From Bacterioplanes sp965233665 (GTDB lineage: Bacteria; Pseudomonadota; Gammaproteobacteria; Pseudomonadales; Oceanobacteraceae): 64,000 bases of DNA. Each line of letters starts with the position of its first letter. The stretch's first letter is position 1. The translations under genes and the position numbers were made by a program. This document shows positions 51,999 through 61,040 of this stretch, one piece after another. The notes under the pieces were generated by a model, which did no database searches, was not told the DNA's origin, and saw only the letters and a list, made by a program, of their open reading frames with translations. The DNA is taken from assembly GCA_965233665.1 (NCBI GenBank), contig CBDDTG010000022.1, forward strand, positions 1 to 64,000, given 5' to 3'.

Positions 51999-53015
51999 TT
52001 AATCGCGCTGGGTCAGCTCTCCAGCCAAGTTCAGCTGCATGCGCTCGCGAATAATGTCGACGCTGTCGTAATGGCTGAGCAGCACCACGAGTTTGCTGTA
52101 GCACGCCTCTAGCGTCATATCGCCGCCCGAGATAACCCCCGCACGTGCCAGTGCACTGCCGCCAGCGTAGGTGCCCATGGCCACACCACCGTGGTCACAT
52201 TGACTTAAGTTCACCACCACCGTGCCTTGCTCACCGGCCTGCTCAATTAAACGCATAAAATCCGCTTGCTGAGGCGCATTGCCAGCGCCATAGCTGCGCA
52301 AAATTACCGCATCTAAAGGTTGATTGAAAAAGTGCGCCAGCATCGCTTTGGGCATGCCTGGGGTCAGGGTTAACACGCCAATGCGGCAGGGCTTTAATGG
52401 CGGCACTTTTGGTGCCAGCCCAGGCTGGGTTTTGACATCTAGCGGCGAAGGCCCGGAGCTGGCATCCATCACCCACACGGGCGCCGCATTAGGCGCGGTA
52501 AATGCCCCTAGCGCCACAGACGAGCTTTTGGTTACCCGATTACCAGGCAACAATTTATGATGAAACAATACATTAACACCGGCACAAGCGGGCTTGGCCG
52601 CCAACATCAAACCTTCGACGATATGGTCATGACCATCGCTATGTGGCTCCGCCAACGGCAGCTGTGAGCCAGTAACAATCACGGGTTTATCAATGCCAGG
52701 TAATAAAAACGACAGCGCCGAGGCTGTGTAAGCCAGAGTGTCCGTGCCATGCAAGACTAAAAAGCCATCGTAATCGCTGTAGCGCTGCGCGATATCTTCG
52801 GCTATTTGCTGCCAATGGTGGGGTTCCATATCGGAAGAATCCAACAGCGGCTCATACTCCACCAAGTCGTAGGCCGGCACTTGGCCAGACTGCAGTCTTG
52901 GTTCTTGCTGTAAGCGCGAAGTCAGATAGCCTGTGGCCGGTATCAGGCCGTTATCACTGGGCTGCATTCCTATGGTGCCGCCAGTATAAAGAATAGCGAT
53001 GCGCTTGCTGTTCAC
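51999..53015 (-). CDS. ansA: Type I L-asparaginase (AnsA-like)
   Basis: About 338 residues from GTG 53015, chosen because GAGGGAAGG lies just upstream and homology begins at SKRIAILYTGGTIGM; an upstream in-frame start at 53066 adds 17 residues. Both catalytic Thr motifs are present: ILYTGGTIGMQP and VLHGTDTLAYTASALSF. The second half has the C-terminal domain RIGVLTLTPGMP and ILRSYGAGNAP. It hydrolyses asparagine to aspartate in the cytoplasm (no signal peptide). Confidence 0.92.
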   Translation of the reverse strand: MNSKRIAILYTGGTIGMQPSDNGLIPATGYLTSRLQQEPRLQSGQVPAYDLVEYEPLLDSSDMEPHHWQQIAEDIAQRYSDYDGFLVLHGTDTLAYTASALSFLLPGIDKPVIVTGSQLPLAEPHSDGHDHIVEGLMLAAKPACAGVNVLFHHKLLPGNRVTKSSSVALGAFTAPNAAPVWVMDASSGPSPLDVKTQPGLAPKVPPLKPCRIGVLTLTPGMPKAMLAHFFNQPLDAVILRSYGAGNAPQQADFMRLIEQAGEQGTVVVNLSQCDHGGVAMGTYAGGSALARAGVISGGDMTLEACYSKLVVLLSHYDSVDIIRERMQLNLAGELTQRD

Positions 53016-53143
53016 GACCTTCCCTCTGCTGCCAAAAATATCATTAGTGGCGCCAGAGTATATCACGAGTCAGATGTGGCCCCGCCCTGTCCAGATGCAG
53101 CTATTGGGTGGATGCTAAAACGAGCGTGGGCCTGTCACGTCAG

Positions 53144-53692
53144 TTAGGGTCGTGCTGCATTCTGCTGCATAACTTGCTTTAGCTGCCCCAGATAGGGCTG
53201 AATGGCCTGCACATCGGCCTCAGGGACTTGCTTAATGCGTGCCATCATCGCCAGGGTGGATTCCAGCATGGCTCGCATTTGCTGTTTTTGCTCGTCATTT
53301 AAATGAGGAGAACTCTCCACTTGCTGCAGCTTGGCGCGCATATCATCCGGGTTCATTGTCATCGCTTCACTGCTCATTTGGGTTTTGGCATACGCCGATA
53401 CGATTTGCACCGTCGCTTGTGCCCAGTGCTCGGGGGAATCAAAGCCATGACCGCGCAATAACCCCTGCATCTCTGGGTACAGCCCCGCCTGCTTTAACGG
53501 CTCGATAAAATCTTTTACCGCCAACGCCGAAGCGTTGCTTCGTGGCTCAAACGCATCTTCATGCTGCTCTCCCCAAGCCTTCACATCCGCCTGTGAGCCC
53601 AACCAGCGTTCAACCACCGAGGCATTCAGTGGCTCCGCATACGTGCTGGCCCCGAATAAGACCAGCACAACCAAGCACGCGATTTTTTTCAT
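53144..53692 (-). CDS. Exported helical protein of unknown function
   Basis: 182 residues; a signal peptide ends GASTYA. The mature protein is helical and Met/Gln-rich (MSSEAMTMNPDDMRAKLQQV, MLESTLAMMARIKQVPEAD) with no Cys. No family recognised with confidence. It lies 128 bases before the asparaginase start on the same strand. Confidence 0.65.
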   Translation of the reverse strand: MKKIACLVVLVLFGASTYAEPLNASVVERWLGSQADVKAWGEQHEDAFEPRSNASALAVKDFIEPLKQAGLYPEMQGLLRGHGFDSPEHWAQATVQIVSAYAKTQMSSEAMTMNPDDMRAKLQQVESSPHLNDEQKQQMRAMLESTLAMMARIKQVPEADVQAIQPYLGQLKQVMQQNAARP

Positions 53693-53821
53693 CTGTCACA
53701 TCCTGTTTGCACCATCAATGATGAGCAGTGTAGAAAGATATGAGCCAAACATCAGTTTTATACAATACATTCACGCTACGCACAGACACACTGGCCCCAT
53801 ACCTTCAGTAGGAGACTCAGT

Positions 53822-54412
53822 GTGACAACAACCTTGTGGTTATCAATGGCCAGTTTTGCCCTGGCAGCCTCGATTTCGCCAGGCCCGGTTAACTTAGTGA
53901 GCTTAAGCAATGGCATAAGGCGTCAGATACGAACCGGTTTATGGTTCGTCACCGGCGCGGCTTTAGGTTTTACTGCCTTATTTATTGCCATCGGCTTTGG
54001 CTTACACACCTTGCTGCAACAATTCCCTTTGCTCAATACCGTTCTTCGCTGGGCCGGTATCGCATTTTTGTTGTATTTGGCATTTCAGCTGTTTATCAGC
54101 AAAGGCAACCTAGATTTAGAAGAAAAAAAACATCAACCCGGCTTTTTTACCGGAGCCTTAATGCAATGGCTTAACCCGAAAGCTTGGTTGGCATCGGCGG
54201 CAGGCATTAGCGCTTACACCGCCAACGGGGACGCAACCCTGGTGTGGATCTTTGCCGCCCTGTATGCCCCTATTTGCTGGCTTTCCATTGGCTGTTGGCT
54301 GGCAGCGGGAGGCTTTTTGCACCGCCATGTTCAGCAGCCCAACAAGCTGCGCTGGATTAACCGCAGCCTCGGTCTGTTATTAGCGGCCAGTTGCGGCGCT
54401 TTATTGGTTTAG
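53822..54412 (+). CDS. LysE/RhtB-family amino-acid exporter
   Basis: 196 residues starting at GTG 53822, with AGGAG eight bases upstream. Six membrane segments. The N-terminal SFALAASISPGPVNLVSLSNG is the LysE signature (SPGP motif) and MQWLNPKAWLASAAGI the second hallmark. It exports amino acids or analogues. Convergent with an AraC regulator 68 bases away, a common pairing for this family. Confidence 0.92.
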   Translation: MTTTLWLSMASFALAASISPGPVNLVSLSNGIRRQIRTGLWFVTGAALGFTALFIAIGFGLHTLLQQFPLLNTVLRWAGIAFLLYLAFQLFISKGNLDLEEKKHQPGFFTGALMQWLNPKAWLASAAGISAYTANGDATLVWIFAALYAPICWLSIGCWLAAGGFLHRHVQQPNKLRWINRSLGLLLAASCGALLV

Positions 54413-54480
54413 GCCACCTGCGGTTTTCCCCACATTCGGCACACACTCGCCCAGCCAAAAAACGCAAGGGTCATAAGGCA

Positions 54481-55308
54481 TCAGCGCCGGCGCATAAATT
54501 GCCCCGGCGTTGCGGCCGTGAGCTTTTTAAACACGTGCTGAAAATGCGCCTGATCAGTAAAGCCCGCTGCTAGCGCCACATCCGCAATGCTCAAGCCCTG
54601 GCGTAACAATACTTTGCTCTGCTGGATGCGCTGGTCCAACCAATAAGCGTGCGGCGCTAAGCCAAACTGACGTTTAAAAGCCCGGACCAAATGGCCTTCA
54701 CTGCAACCAGCAAGCTCAGCCAGCTGAGAAAGTGTGGGAGCACTGACATTCGTTTGTTGCAGTTGCTGCGCAACCTGGTTCAAAGCTTTAGGCGCAGGCC
54801 CGACCATTTGAATCTGAGGCCCAGGCTTCTGCGCCAAATGCAAAAACAAGTCGGACAAAAACTCCAACAAAGCCGAGGCTTTGTCTAATAGCTCGCCTTG
54901 CTCGTCGATTAAAATATTTGCCATTAGCTGGTAGCGCTCAAACCACAGCGACGGGCCGGGAATCACCGCCGTGTCGATATCTTTCCACTGCTCACCTGAC
55001 AGCAGGCCTAATTCTGTGCGTAACTGCACCAACCAGGGGGTATCGACATACAACATCCAATAGCCCCAAGCATCGCTGATGGGGTTGCAAACATGCACCC
55101 AGTGAGGGTTCATCAAGACCAGATCGCCGCTGTGTATGTCGAACTGCTGATCACGGTAATCGAAACTGCTGCGACCATTAATAATGGCCCCCATCGACCA
55201 TTGCTCATGGCTATGCGGTGCATAACATACGTTGCGCCCCTCTTTAACCAAACGTAACTCAACGTGAGGCAAGCGCTCATCGCGCCAGAAAATATGTTGA
55301 TCTTTCAT
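54481..55308 (-). CDS. AraC-family regulator, likely of the neighbouring exporter
   Basis: 275 residues from ATG 55308; the 14-residue upstream extension is not conserved. N-terminal cupin (YAPHSHEQWSMGAIINGRS, GDLVLMNPHWVHVCNP) and C-terminal helix-turn-helix pair (LSQLAELAGCSEGHLVRAF, IADVALAAGFTDQAHFQHVF). This type commonly controls an adjacent LysE exporter. Confidence 0.9.
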   Translation of the reverse strand: MKDQHIFWRDERLPHVELRLVKEGRNVCYAPHSHEQWSMGAIINGRSSFDYRDQQFDIHSGDLVLMNPHWVHVCNPISDAWGYWMLYVDTPWLVQLRTELGLLSGEQWKDIDTAVIPGPSLWFERYQLMANILIDEQGELLDKASALLEFLSDLFLHLAQKPGPQIQMVGPAPKALNQVAQQLQQTNVSAPTLSQLAELAGCSEGHLVRAFKRQFGLAPHAYWLDQRIQQSKVLLRQGLSIADVALAAGFTDQAHFQHVFKKLTAATPGQFMRRR

Positions 55309-55354
55309 ACCACAAAGCTTACCGATTGAACTCCAATACAACCAGAGCAAGCTG

Positions 55355-55375
55355 GGGAAGCTCTAAATAATTAGG
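55355..55375. repeat. 21-bp insertion-end-like motif, copy 2
   Basis: Begins GGGAAGCTCTAAATAATTA; 17 of 21 bases match 51799-51819. It lies just upstream of the immunity-like gene pair and may mark an old insertion boundary. Confidence 0.38.
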
Positions 55376-55429
55376 TGTCTTAGTACTGCCCAAGCGTTAT
55401 CCTGACAACAGCAAAGTCGAGGTAGAGTT

Positions 55430-56341
55430 ATGATTGCTGCGTCCATCAGCCAAGACATGTACGACAAACGCATCCCGTATATTGGTATCACCATCGATGA
55501 AGACATTGAGGATTACCAGTACGCACTGCCATATTTAAGCAAGCTTACCAAATACGAGACAGAAAACTATCAAACCTACTTAGCTGTCGACGCCTACATA
55601 CAGCCAGACAGTGATATCAGTCCGTATTTAATGCGCAGGCTGCAGCAGTTTGCTTTAGGACATATTCAATCTTCTGTTCATGCCGATCAAGAGTTCGAGT
55701 TCGAGCTGGATGACACGCGTCATAAAGTTTATGGCGACCAAAGAGAACCTGGCATCAATGCCATGACTTGGTCAACGGCATTTCTTACCAGCTGGATCAC
55801 ACGCAATGAAAAAGCGCAGCGATGGTTATTGGATGACGATCTTGACCCAACCATGATGGCGAATCGAAATAGCGACAGCGTTGTTGCAGATTTCTCTCGC
55901 CTGTATCGCTCTCTCCACTTACAACAAGATGTTCGTGATGCACTGCTCATCGCCAGTCACAGCCCAACGACGTTGGCAGGCAACCACGTATGGCAAGATG
56001 TCGTCCGTGATCTGTATCTTCCACAACTGGATGTCATTGCGACCATCGCCTTTGATGAGGGAGAAGCTCGTTTTAATCAAGCCATTCATAACGCCCTATC
56101 GCAGCATCAACACCATTACGCTAGCTACCCAGACTCAGCCGTGCCGAGAACCGCCATTTCACTGCCACTCATGGGCCTCGCAGCTTTAGCCTATGATCGC
56201 TTAGGTTATCGCGCTAGGGTCGAGAATCGTTACATTCCAACTTGGCTGGTGGAAAAACAAGATTGGTCACAACTACCACGGCTGTCAGATGATAATCTCA
56301 GATTAAATTATCCGCTTCGTACCCGAGGGCCAAACTCGTAA
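55430..56341 (+). CDS. Immunity-like protein (Imm49 type), copy 1
   Basis: 303 residues; GAGGT lies eight bases before the ATG. Soluble and helical. Conserved with the next gene: LMRRLQQFALGHIQSSVH, FEFELDDTRHKVYGD, FSRLYRSLHLQQDVRDALL and the C-terminal LPLMGLAALAYDRLGYRARV, then ENRYIPTWLVEKQDWSQLP. The closing pattern (plxLaxLAxDRGxxvxvexxYlPxxLv) resembles Imm49 immunity proteins of polymorphic toxin systems. No toxin gene is adjacent on either side, so it would be an orphan immunity gene. Family call is from memory of the pattern. Confidence 0.55.
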   Translation: MIAASISQDMYDKRIPYIGITIDEDIEDYQYALPYLSKLTKYETENYQTYLAVDAYIQPDSDISPYLMRRLQQFALGHIQSSVHADQEFEFELDDTRHKVYGDQREPGINAMTWSTAFLTSWITRNEKAQRWLLDDDLDPTMMANRNSDSVVADFSRLYRSLHLQQDVRDALLIASHSPTTLAGNHVWQDVVRDLYLPQLDVIATIAFDEGEARFNQAIHNALSQHQHHYASYPDSAVPRTAISLPLMGLAALAYDRLGYRARVENRYIPTWLVEKQDWSQLPRLSDDNLRLNYPLRTRGPNS

Positions 56342-56394
56342 ACTACATGGTGACTCTAGAGTCTATATGAACACGGCCGTTAAAAGGGAACTGC

Positions 56395-57313
56395 ATGCTT
56401 GAAGCCACACTGACCGACGAAGACTATCAGAAAAACTTTCCTGCTCTGGCAAAAAGGATCGATCGTGCTGTGCTCAACTACCAAAAACAGCGCTACCCTT
56501 TTTTTTAAGCCCTGGATTGAAACCAACATCAGCAGCTACCTGACTTATTTGGGCTGCGAGTGCTACATCCATCCCAACTCACCCAGCACCTTCTACATCA
56601 TGCGCCGCTTACAGCAGTTTATGCTAGGCGCGGTTCAATGCGCGCTGCACCATGGTGAACTGTTCAGCTTTGAACTGGATGACAGCATGCACTCAGTTTA
56701 TGGCGATGCAAAAGAAAACGTGCCAAACGCCCGAGCATGGCTTGGTGCATTAGAAAGCGCATGCATCACACGCAACACTGAGGCGCTGGATTTCTTACTA
56801 GCAATGGACTTTTCCAAAATCATTTCAGAATCTAGCAAGGATGATACGGTCTTTACATCCTTAGCCAAACTGTATCGCTCTTTGCATTTAGATGAAGACA
56901 TAACCGATGCATTATTAGAAGCTCAATATTGCCCAACCACCTTGTCTCACCAAGGCATTTGGGCCGATACGGTCGAGCTAATTTATTTGCCTTTATTAAA
57001 CATTATCGCCACCATCGCTGTTAAAGAAGGTGAAACGCAGTTTAACGACGCCATTGAACATGCTTTGCTTCAATACCAGGCCTACTACCAGAAAGACCCT
57101 GACAATGACTTGCCCAGAACAGCCGTCTCCGTTCCACTCATGGGGTTAGCCGCATTAGCCTTTGACCGCTTGGGTTATCGCGTTACGGTAGAGAACCGTT
57201 ACATTCCAACTTGGCTTGTAGAAAAGCAAGACTGGTCACAACTGCCGCCTTTGCCCGATGGTAGCCTACGTTTAAACTTTCCCGTTCGCACGCGCAACCC
57301 GCTGGAGAAATAA
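56395..57313 (+). pseudogene. Immunity-like protein (Imm49 type), copy 2, interrupted by a +1 shift in a T8 run
   Basis: AGGGA precedes ATG 56395. This frame reads LEATLTDEDYQKNFPALAKR and NYQKQRYPFF, then stops at TAA inside CC-T8-AA (56499-56506). Removing one T joins it to the main frame (KPWIETNISSYLTYLG, IMRRLQQFMLGAVQ) and restores alignment with copy 1 in that stretch (DYQYALPYLSKLTKYETENY). Downstream, 280 residues are intact to VENRYIPTWLVEKQDWSQLP. The shift may be a real mutation, a phase-variable tract, ribosomal slippage or a base-calling error; a GTG at 56465 could also start a shortened protein. Confidence 0.6.
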
Positions 57314-57314
57314 T

Positions 57315-57716
57315 ATGAGCATGATGGAACGCTTCCCCAACTATTTTACCGACTGGTGGCACGCCGAAAACCGTTCACCAGAGGAGCTAAATGCCGAGAT
57401 GGTGAGCGAGCGGTTAACAGCGCTCAGCTCTGCTGACGATGAGCTGGCGCTGTTGCAAAGCGTGAGCACAGAGCAGCAAATGCAACACATCAATTTGTAT
57501 CTGCATTACGTGCTAAAAGCTGAAAGCCCCACGCTGGTTTTGCAGCAATTAGCACCAGCGGTATACGAGCTATACAAGTTAAACATTCAGCGCTTCAACC
57601 CCAATAAAGGCGCCGTGGCCGAATACCTCACCAGCCATATCAACGACATCGCCGTGGAGTTAAACGACATCAATCGTGAATTTGTTAACTACCATCGTCG
57701 CCAAGCAAAGCGTTAA
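57315..57716 (+). CDS. Small helical protein linked to the immunity-like genes
   Basis: 133 residues, starting one base after the stop of the previous frame, so translationally coupled. Predicted soluble and helical: MERFPNYFTDWWHAENRSPE, LYLHYVLKAESPTLVLQQLA, DIAVELNDINREFVNYHRRQ. No known family recognised. Its position as third gene of the unit suggests a shared role. Confidence 0.6.
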   Translation: MSMMERFPNYFTDWWHAENRSPEELNAEMVSERLTALSSADDELALLQSVSTEQQMQHINLYLHYVLKAESPTLVLQQLAPAVYELYKLNIQRFNPNKGAVAEYLTSHINDIAVELNDINREFVNYHRRQAKR

Positions 57717-57904
57717 TAGCAGATCGGACAAGAGACAAAAGCACGGTATACGCACAACCAACCATAGGTTAAGGCACCTCGATTTACCAGCAGCTGTCAC
57801 GCCTTCCAAATAAGGGAGACAGCCTCTTTCCCCACTCTCAGCGGCCCACACCTAACGGAGCATGCTTAGCGGATCATGCCCAATCGAACCCTGGCATCTA
57901 ACGC

Positions 57905-57943
57905 TTGCTTTGAACATTGGTTCGTATATAAACTAATTTAGTT
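57905..57943 (+). promoter_or_regulatory. MarR gene promoter with overlapping inverted repeat
   Basis: TTGCTT (57905-57910), a 16-base spacer and TATAAA (57927-57932). AACTAA-T-TTAGTT (57931-57943) overlaps the end of the -10 and the start point, a likely autorepression site. The rest of the gap from 57717 holds nothing recognisable. Confidence 0.55.
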
Positions 57944-57969
57944 CGCTAGCAAACCAAACAAGGAACTTT

Positions 57970-58383
57970 GTGGATCGTCGTCTGTTTTTCTTGCTGAACA
58001 TGGCTCAGCACCGCTTGTACAGCCATGTGGATCGCGCCTGTGAAGAGGCGCTTGGCGTCAGTGCTGCGCAACTGGCGGCCTTGATGTACATCGGCCAGTC
58101 GCCTGGTTGTGCGCACACAGACGTCGGCTGTGCATTGCAACTGAAGAAACCTGCCGTGACGGGTTTACTGCAACGCATGGAACGCAACGGCTTGATCGAA
58201 CGACGACAAAGCGAGCAAGACGCACGCCGCAGTGAACTTTACGCGACCTCCGCTGGTTTAGCGAAAAGTAAGGAAGCCAAACCGTATTTGCAGGAACTGA
58301 ACAGCATCTTCACCAGCGAGTTTGAGCCGGAAGAAATCGATACCGTTTTGCGCTTTCTAAATTTTATTATGCAGCGATTTTGA
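57970..58383 (+). CDS. MarR-family transcriptional regulator
   Basis: 137 residues starting at GTG 57970 with AAGGAA upstream. Winged helix-turn-helix: GVSAAQLAALMYIGQSPGCA, KKPAVTGLLQRMERNGLIER and the wing RQSEQDARRSELYATSAG. It lies 98 bases before an alpha/beta hydrolase gene on the same strand and likely controls it and itself. The ligand is unknown. Confidence 0.9.
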   Translation: MDRRLFFLLNMAQHRLYSHVDRACEEALGVSAAQLAALMYIGQSPGCAHTDVGCALQLKKPAVTGLLQRMERNGLIERRQSEQDARRSELYATSAGLAKSKEAKPYLQELNSIFTSEFEPEEIDTVLRFLNFIMQRF

Positions 58384-58481
58384 TTTACCCACGGCCCCTA
58401 GTAACGCGCAGCGCAGAGGCTTATAAAAAAAGTGCTTTGATGCGCTCAAGTCGTTTTTGCAAAATAGTCTGAGGTAACAAC

Positions 58482-59351
58482 ATGAAAGAGAAAATCGATA
58501 TCGCCACGGCTGCCGGGCACTCCATTGTTGCCCATGTTTTTGCAACACAGCAAACATCGCAAGGCGTTTGCATCATTGCACCGGCCACGGGCGTCGCACA
58601 GTATTTATACGACGATTTTGCTCACTGGTTGACCCAGCAAGGTTACCACGTGATTACCTTTGATTATGACGGTATGGGACTGTCGGTAAATGGCCATGTC
58701 AAACACTGCCGCAGCGATAAACTTAGCTGGGCCAAGTACGACTGCCCTGCCGTGATCGACTACGCACAACAGCAGTTTCCGCAACAAAAATTGATCTGGT
58801 TTGGTCACAGCGTGGGTGGGCATATGTTGGGCATGATGGAAAATAGCTATACTAATCGCCTGGATAAAATCATCACCGTCGCCTCAGGGACAGGCACCTG
58901 GTGGTATAACGCCGCTCCCACCAAACGCGTCGCTTGGTTTTTGTGGTACGTACTGGTGCCCGTGCTGGTGCCTATTTTTGGCTACTTTCCTGGCAGCAAG
59001 ATCAACATCATGTGTGACATGCCTAAAGGCGTGATTATGCAGTGGCGCCGCTGGTGCCTGCATAAAGACTACGCCATTGGCAAAGAAGGCGATTGGCTGC
59101 GTCAGCGCTTCGCCGGCGTTCGAACTCCTATGACCGTTGTATCATTTAGCGACGATGACATGATGTCGCCGAAGAACATTAAGCGCCTGCACCTTAGTTT
59201 TTCTCAAGCACCACAAACCCACGTTCATATTCATCCACAAGACATTCAGCAAAAGTCCATTCGCCATATTGGCTGGCACAAACAGCGTTATCAACAGCTT
59301 TGGGAAAACTACTTTGCTCCTGCGCTGTCGGCTGATAGCACACCTCACTGA
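58482..59351 (+). CDS. Alpha/beta hydrolase (YheT/COG4757-like)
   Basis: 289 residues; GAGGT lies six bases before the ATG. CIIAPATGVAQYLYDDFAHW is the lid/oxyanion part, VITFDYDGMGLS the second strand, and IWFGHSVGGHMLGM the nucleophile elbow (GHSVGG). FSDDDMMSPKNI and RHIGWHKQRY supply likely Asp and His. Several aromatic-rich segments (WYNAAPTKRVAWFLWYVLVP) may contact membranes. Likely an esterase or thioesterase; the natural substrate is unknown. Confidence 0.83.
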   Translation: MKEKIDIATAAGHSIVAHVFATQQTSQGVCIIAPATGVAQYLYDDFAHWLTQQGYHVITFDYDGMGLSVNGHVKHCRSDKLSWAKYDCPAVIDYAQQQFPQQKLIWFGHSVGGHMLGMMENSYTNRLDKIITVASGTGTWWYNAAPTKRVAWFLWYVLVPVLVPIFGYFPGSKINIMCDMPKGVIMQWRRWCLHKDYAIGKEGDWLRQRFAGVRTPMTVVSFSDDDMMSPKNIKRLHLSFSQAPQTHVHIHPQDIQQKSIRHIGWHKQRYQQLWENYFAPALSADSTPH

Positions 59352-59506
59352 CTCCTCTTCCCCGGGATATGGCGCAGCATAGTGGCGATGGTTTAGTGAC
59401 GTGCCCGGGTTTAAACCTTCATTGCTTTAATATTCGAAAATATTTAGCTTTGTTAAGCCCACAACAGCGTGATCGAATCAGTGTCTAGTTTTCTCGCTCT
59501 GTCATA

Positions 59507-59974
59507 TTAGCGGTATTGAGCTGAGGTAATAAACTGATTCATCGATTCACACCAAACAATCACGCTGTTGTAACGCTCTAAATCGATTGCATCAAAACGC
59601 ACATCAAAACCGTCAAAGCTGCGCACATCACCGGCGTTTAGCATGCGCTCTTTTAAGCGCAAGAAATCGGCCTCGGTTTCGACAAACTCGGGCGAGAAAT
59701 ACAAGCGATAATCTGGCCCTGGCGACAGTGCCCCCTGAAACGAAACAAAATCACGCCCAACCAGCACCTCACCCTGGCCGCGATGCAGCCAGTCGCTGTC
59801 CTGGCGCTGATGATCAAATGCCGTGCGATACACCACCTGCTGCTCACGTTGCTGCCAAAGCGCTGCACTCGGAGGTGCTTCGGCAATCAAAATCGGCAGG
59901 GTATAAATGCCCGCAGCAAAGGCGAATACCGCCACTAGGCCATGACTCAACAACAGTGCTATCAGTTTTTTCAA
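59507..59974 (-). CDS. DM13-domain exported protein
   Basis: 155 residues. An N-terminal signal or anchor (ALLLSHGLVAVFAFAAGIY). The rest is one DM13 domain: GEVLVGRDFVSFQGALSPGP, YRLYFSPEFVETEADFL, VRSFDGFDVRF and YNSVIVWCESMNQFITSAQY with the conserved Cys. DM13 domains are proposed to take part in electron transfer or redox chemistry. No redox partner nearby. Confidence 0.88.
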   Translation of the reverse strand: MKKLIALLLSHGLVAVFAFAAGIYTLPILIAEAPPSAALWQQREQQVVYRTAFDHQRQDSDWLHRGQGEVLVGRDFVSFQGALSPGPDYRLYFSPEFVETEADFLRLKERMLNAGDVRSFDGFDVRFDAIDLERYNSVIVWCESMNQFITSAQYR

Positions 59975-60163
59975 CGCGTTTGCCTCTCAATCAATCAGTG
60001 CAGCAAGACTAGTCGCTGCTGCGAACGAATCCTTACATCTGGCGAGACAAACTCACTGTCTAATTCGCTGCCTGCTCTTGATCATCACTGCAACTCAAAT
60101 GGTTTGGTCAGCTGCTGGTCATAGAGCCCAAAGCAACATGTTGTTGATTCGTACCGATCTGAG

Positions 60164-60889
60164 CTAGTCGTAGGCGCGCAAGAACTGATACTGCTCATTG
60201 CCTGGTACGGGCACGTACAAGGCTGTCGGTCTACCGCGCCCTCCTTCTGGCACCCCTTCTCCGACTTCTTGCAGTACACCGGCGTTACTGATGCGGCGGC
60301 GAAAGGACTTTTTCTCCAGCGATTTTTCCATCAATAACTCAAACGCACTCTGCAGTTGAGTCAGTGAAAAAGGCGCCTGCAACACATGCAGTGGCAGTAA
60401 GGTGTAGGCGGTTTTGTACTTCAGCCGCTCACGTGCAAGCTCTAGTAAATGCTGGTGATCAAACGCCAGCGCAATTGACGCCACCTCCTGCCAACTAACC
60501 CATTCGGCATCGCTGACAGAGTCGATAAATTCAGCTGTTGGTGCATAAGGAATCAAAGCCATATATAAGGTCGTGACCGACCAGCCACGTGGATCACGTT
60601 GATCATTCCCCACCGTGATCACTTGCTCAAGCCAAGGCGCCTCAATACCGGTTTTGCTCAGCAACTTGCGCTTGGCAGTAATATCAATATTGGCATCTTC
60701 CTGCAGATCCACGAAGCCGCCCGGCAATGCCCAGCAAGACTGGTAGGGAAAAGCGGCGCGTTTTACTAGCAACACCTTCAACTGCCCTTGGTGCAAAGTA
60801 AACAGTGCCACATCCACCGAGAACAAGGGAGTCGGATAACGCTCTTGCTGATAGTTAGACAAATACTGCTGTTCTGAGTGATCACTCAT
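60164..60889 (-). CDS. nrtR: NrtR-type NUDIX transcriptional regulator of NAD metabolism
   Basis: 241 residues from ATG 60889, with GGAG seven bases upstream. The N-terminal NUDIX fold VDVALFTLHQGQLKVLLVKR, WALPGGFVDLQEDANIDITA has lost the catalytic REUxEE (it reads KRKLLSKTG), as expected for a sensor domain. The C-terminal winged helix LPLHVLQAPFSLTQLQSAFE, SFRRRISNAGVLQEVGEG follows. Known NrtR proteins repress NAD-synthesis genes and respond to ADP-ribose or NAD. Divergent from nadM-nudix and near nadV. Confidence 0.9.
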   Translation of the reverse strand: MSDHSEQQYLSNYQQERYPTPLFSVDVALFTLHQGQLKVLLVKRAAFPYQSCWALPGGFVDLQEDANIDITAKRKLLSKTGIEAPWLEQVITVGNDQRDPRGWSVTTLYMALIPYAPTAEFIDSVSDAEWVSWQEVASIALAFDHQHLLELARERLKYKTAYTLLPLHVLQAPFSLTQLQSAFELLMEKSLEKKSFRRRISNAGVLQEVGEGVPEGGRGRPTALYVPVPGNEQYQFLRAYD

Positions 60890-60947
60890 GGGCAAACTCC
60901 AAGGGACAAACACTGCGTTGTCTACAGGTGTGCAAATACAACGCTCA

Positions 60948-60976
60948 TTGACTTTATTGGCATATAGCCAATATAT
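60948..60976 (+). promoter_or_regulatory. nadM promoter with NrtR operator
   Basis: -35 TTGACT (60948-60953), 17-base spacer, -10 ATATAT. Inside the spacer lies TATTGGC-ATATA-GCCAATA (60955-60973), a perfect 7+5+7 inverted repeat. The same architecture recurs before nadV. Confidence 0.7.
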
Positions 60977-61040
60977 TATCAAGCCAAGCAAAGGTGGGAC
61001 AGACCTACCTTACACCCGCCCACAGCAAGGAGTTTGCTGC

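Noticed and set aside
59463..59477. AACAGCGTGATCGAA shared with 48769-48783
   Set aside because: A 15-base match can occur by chance in 64 kb and the flanks do not align.
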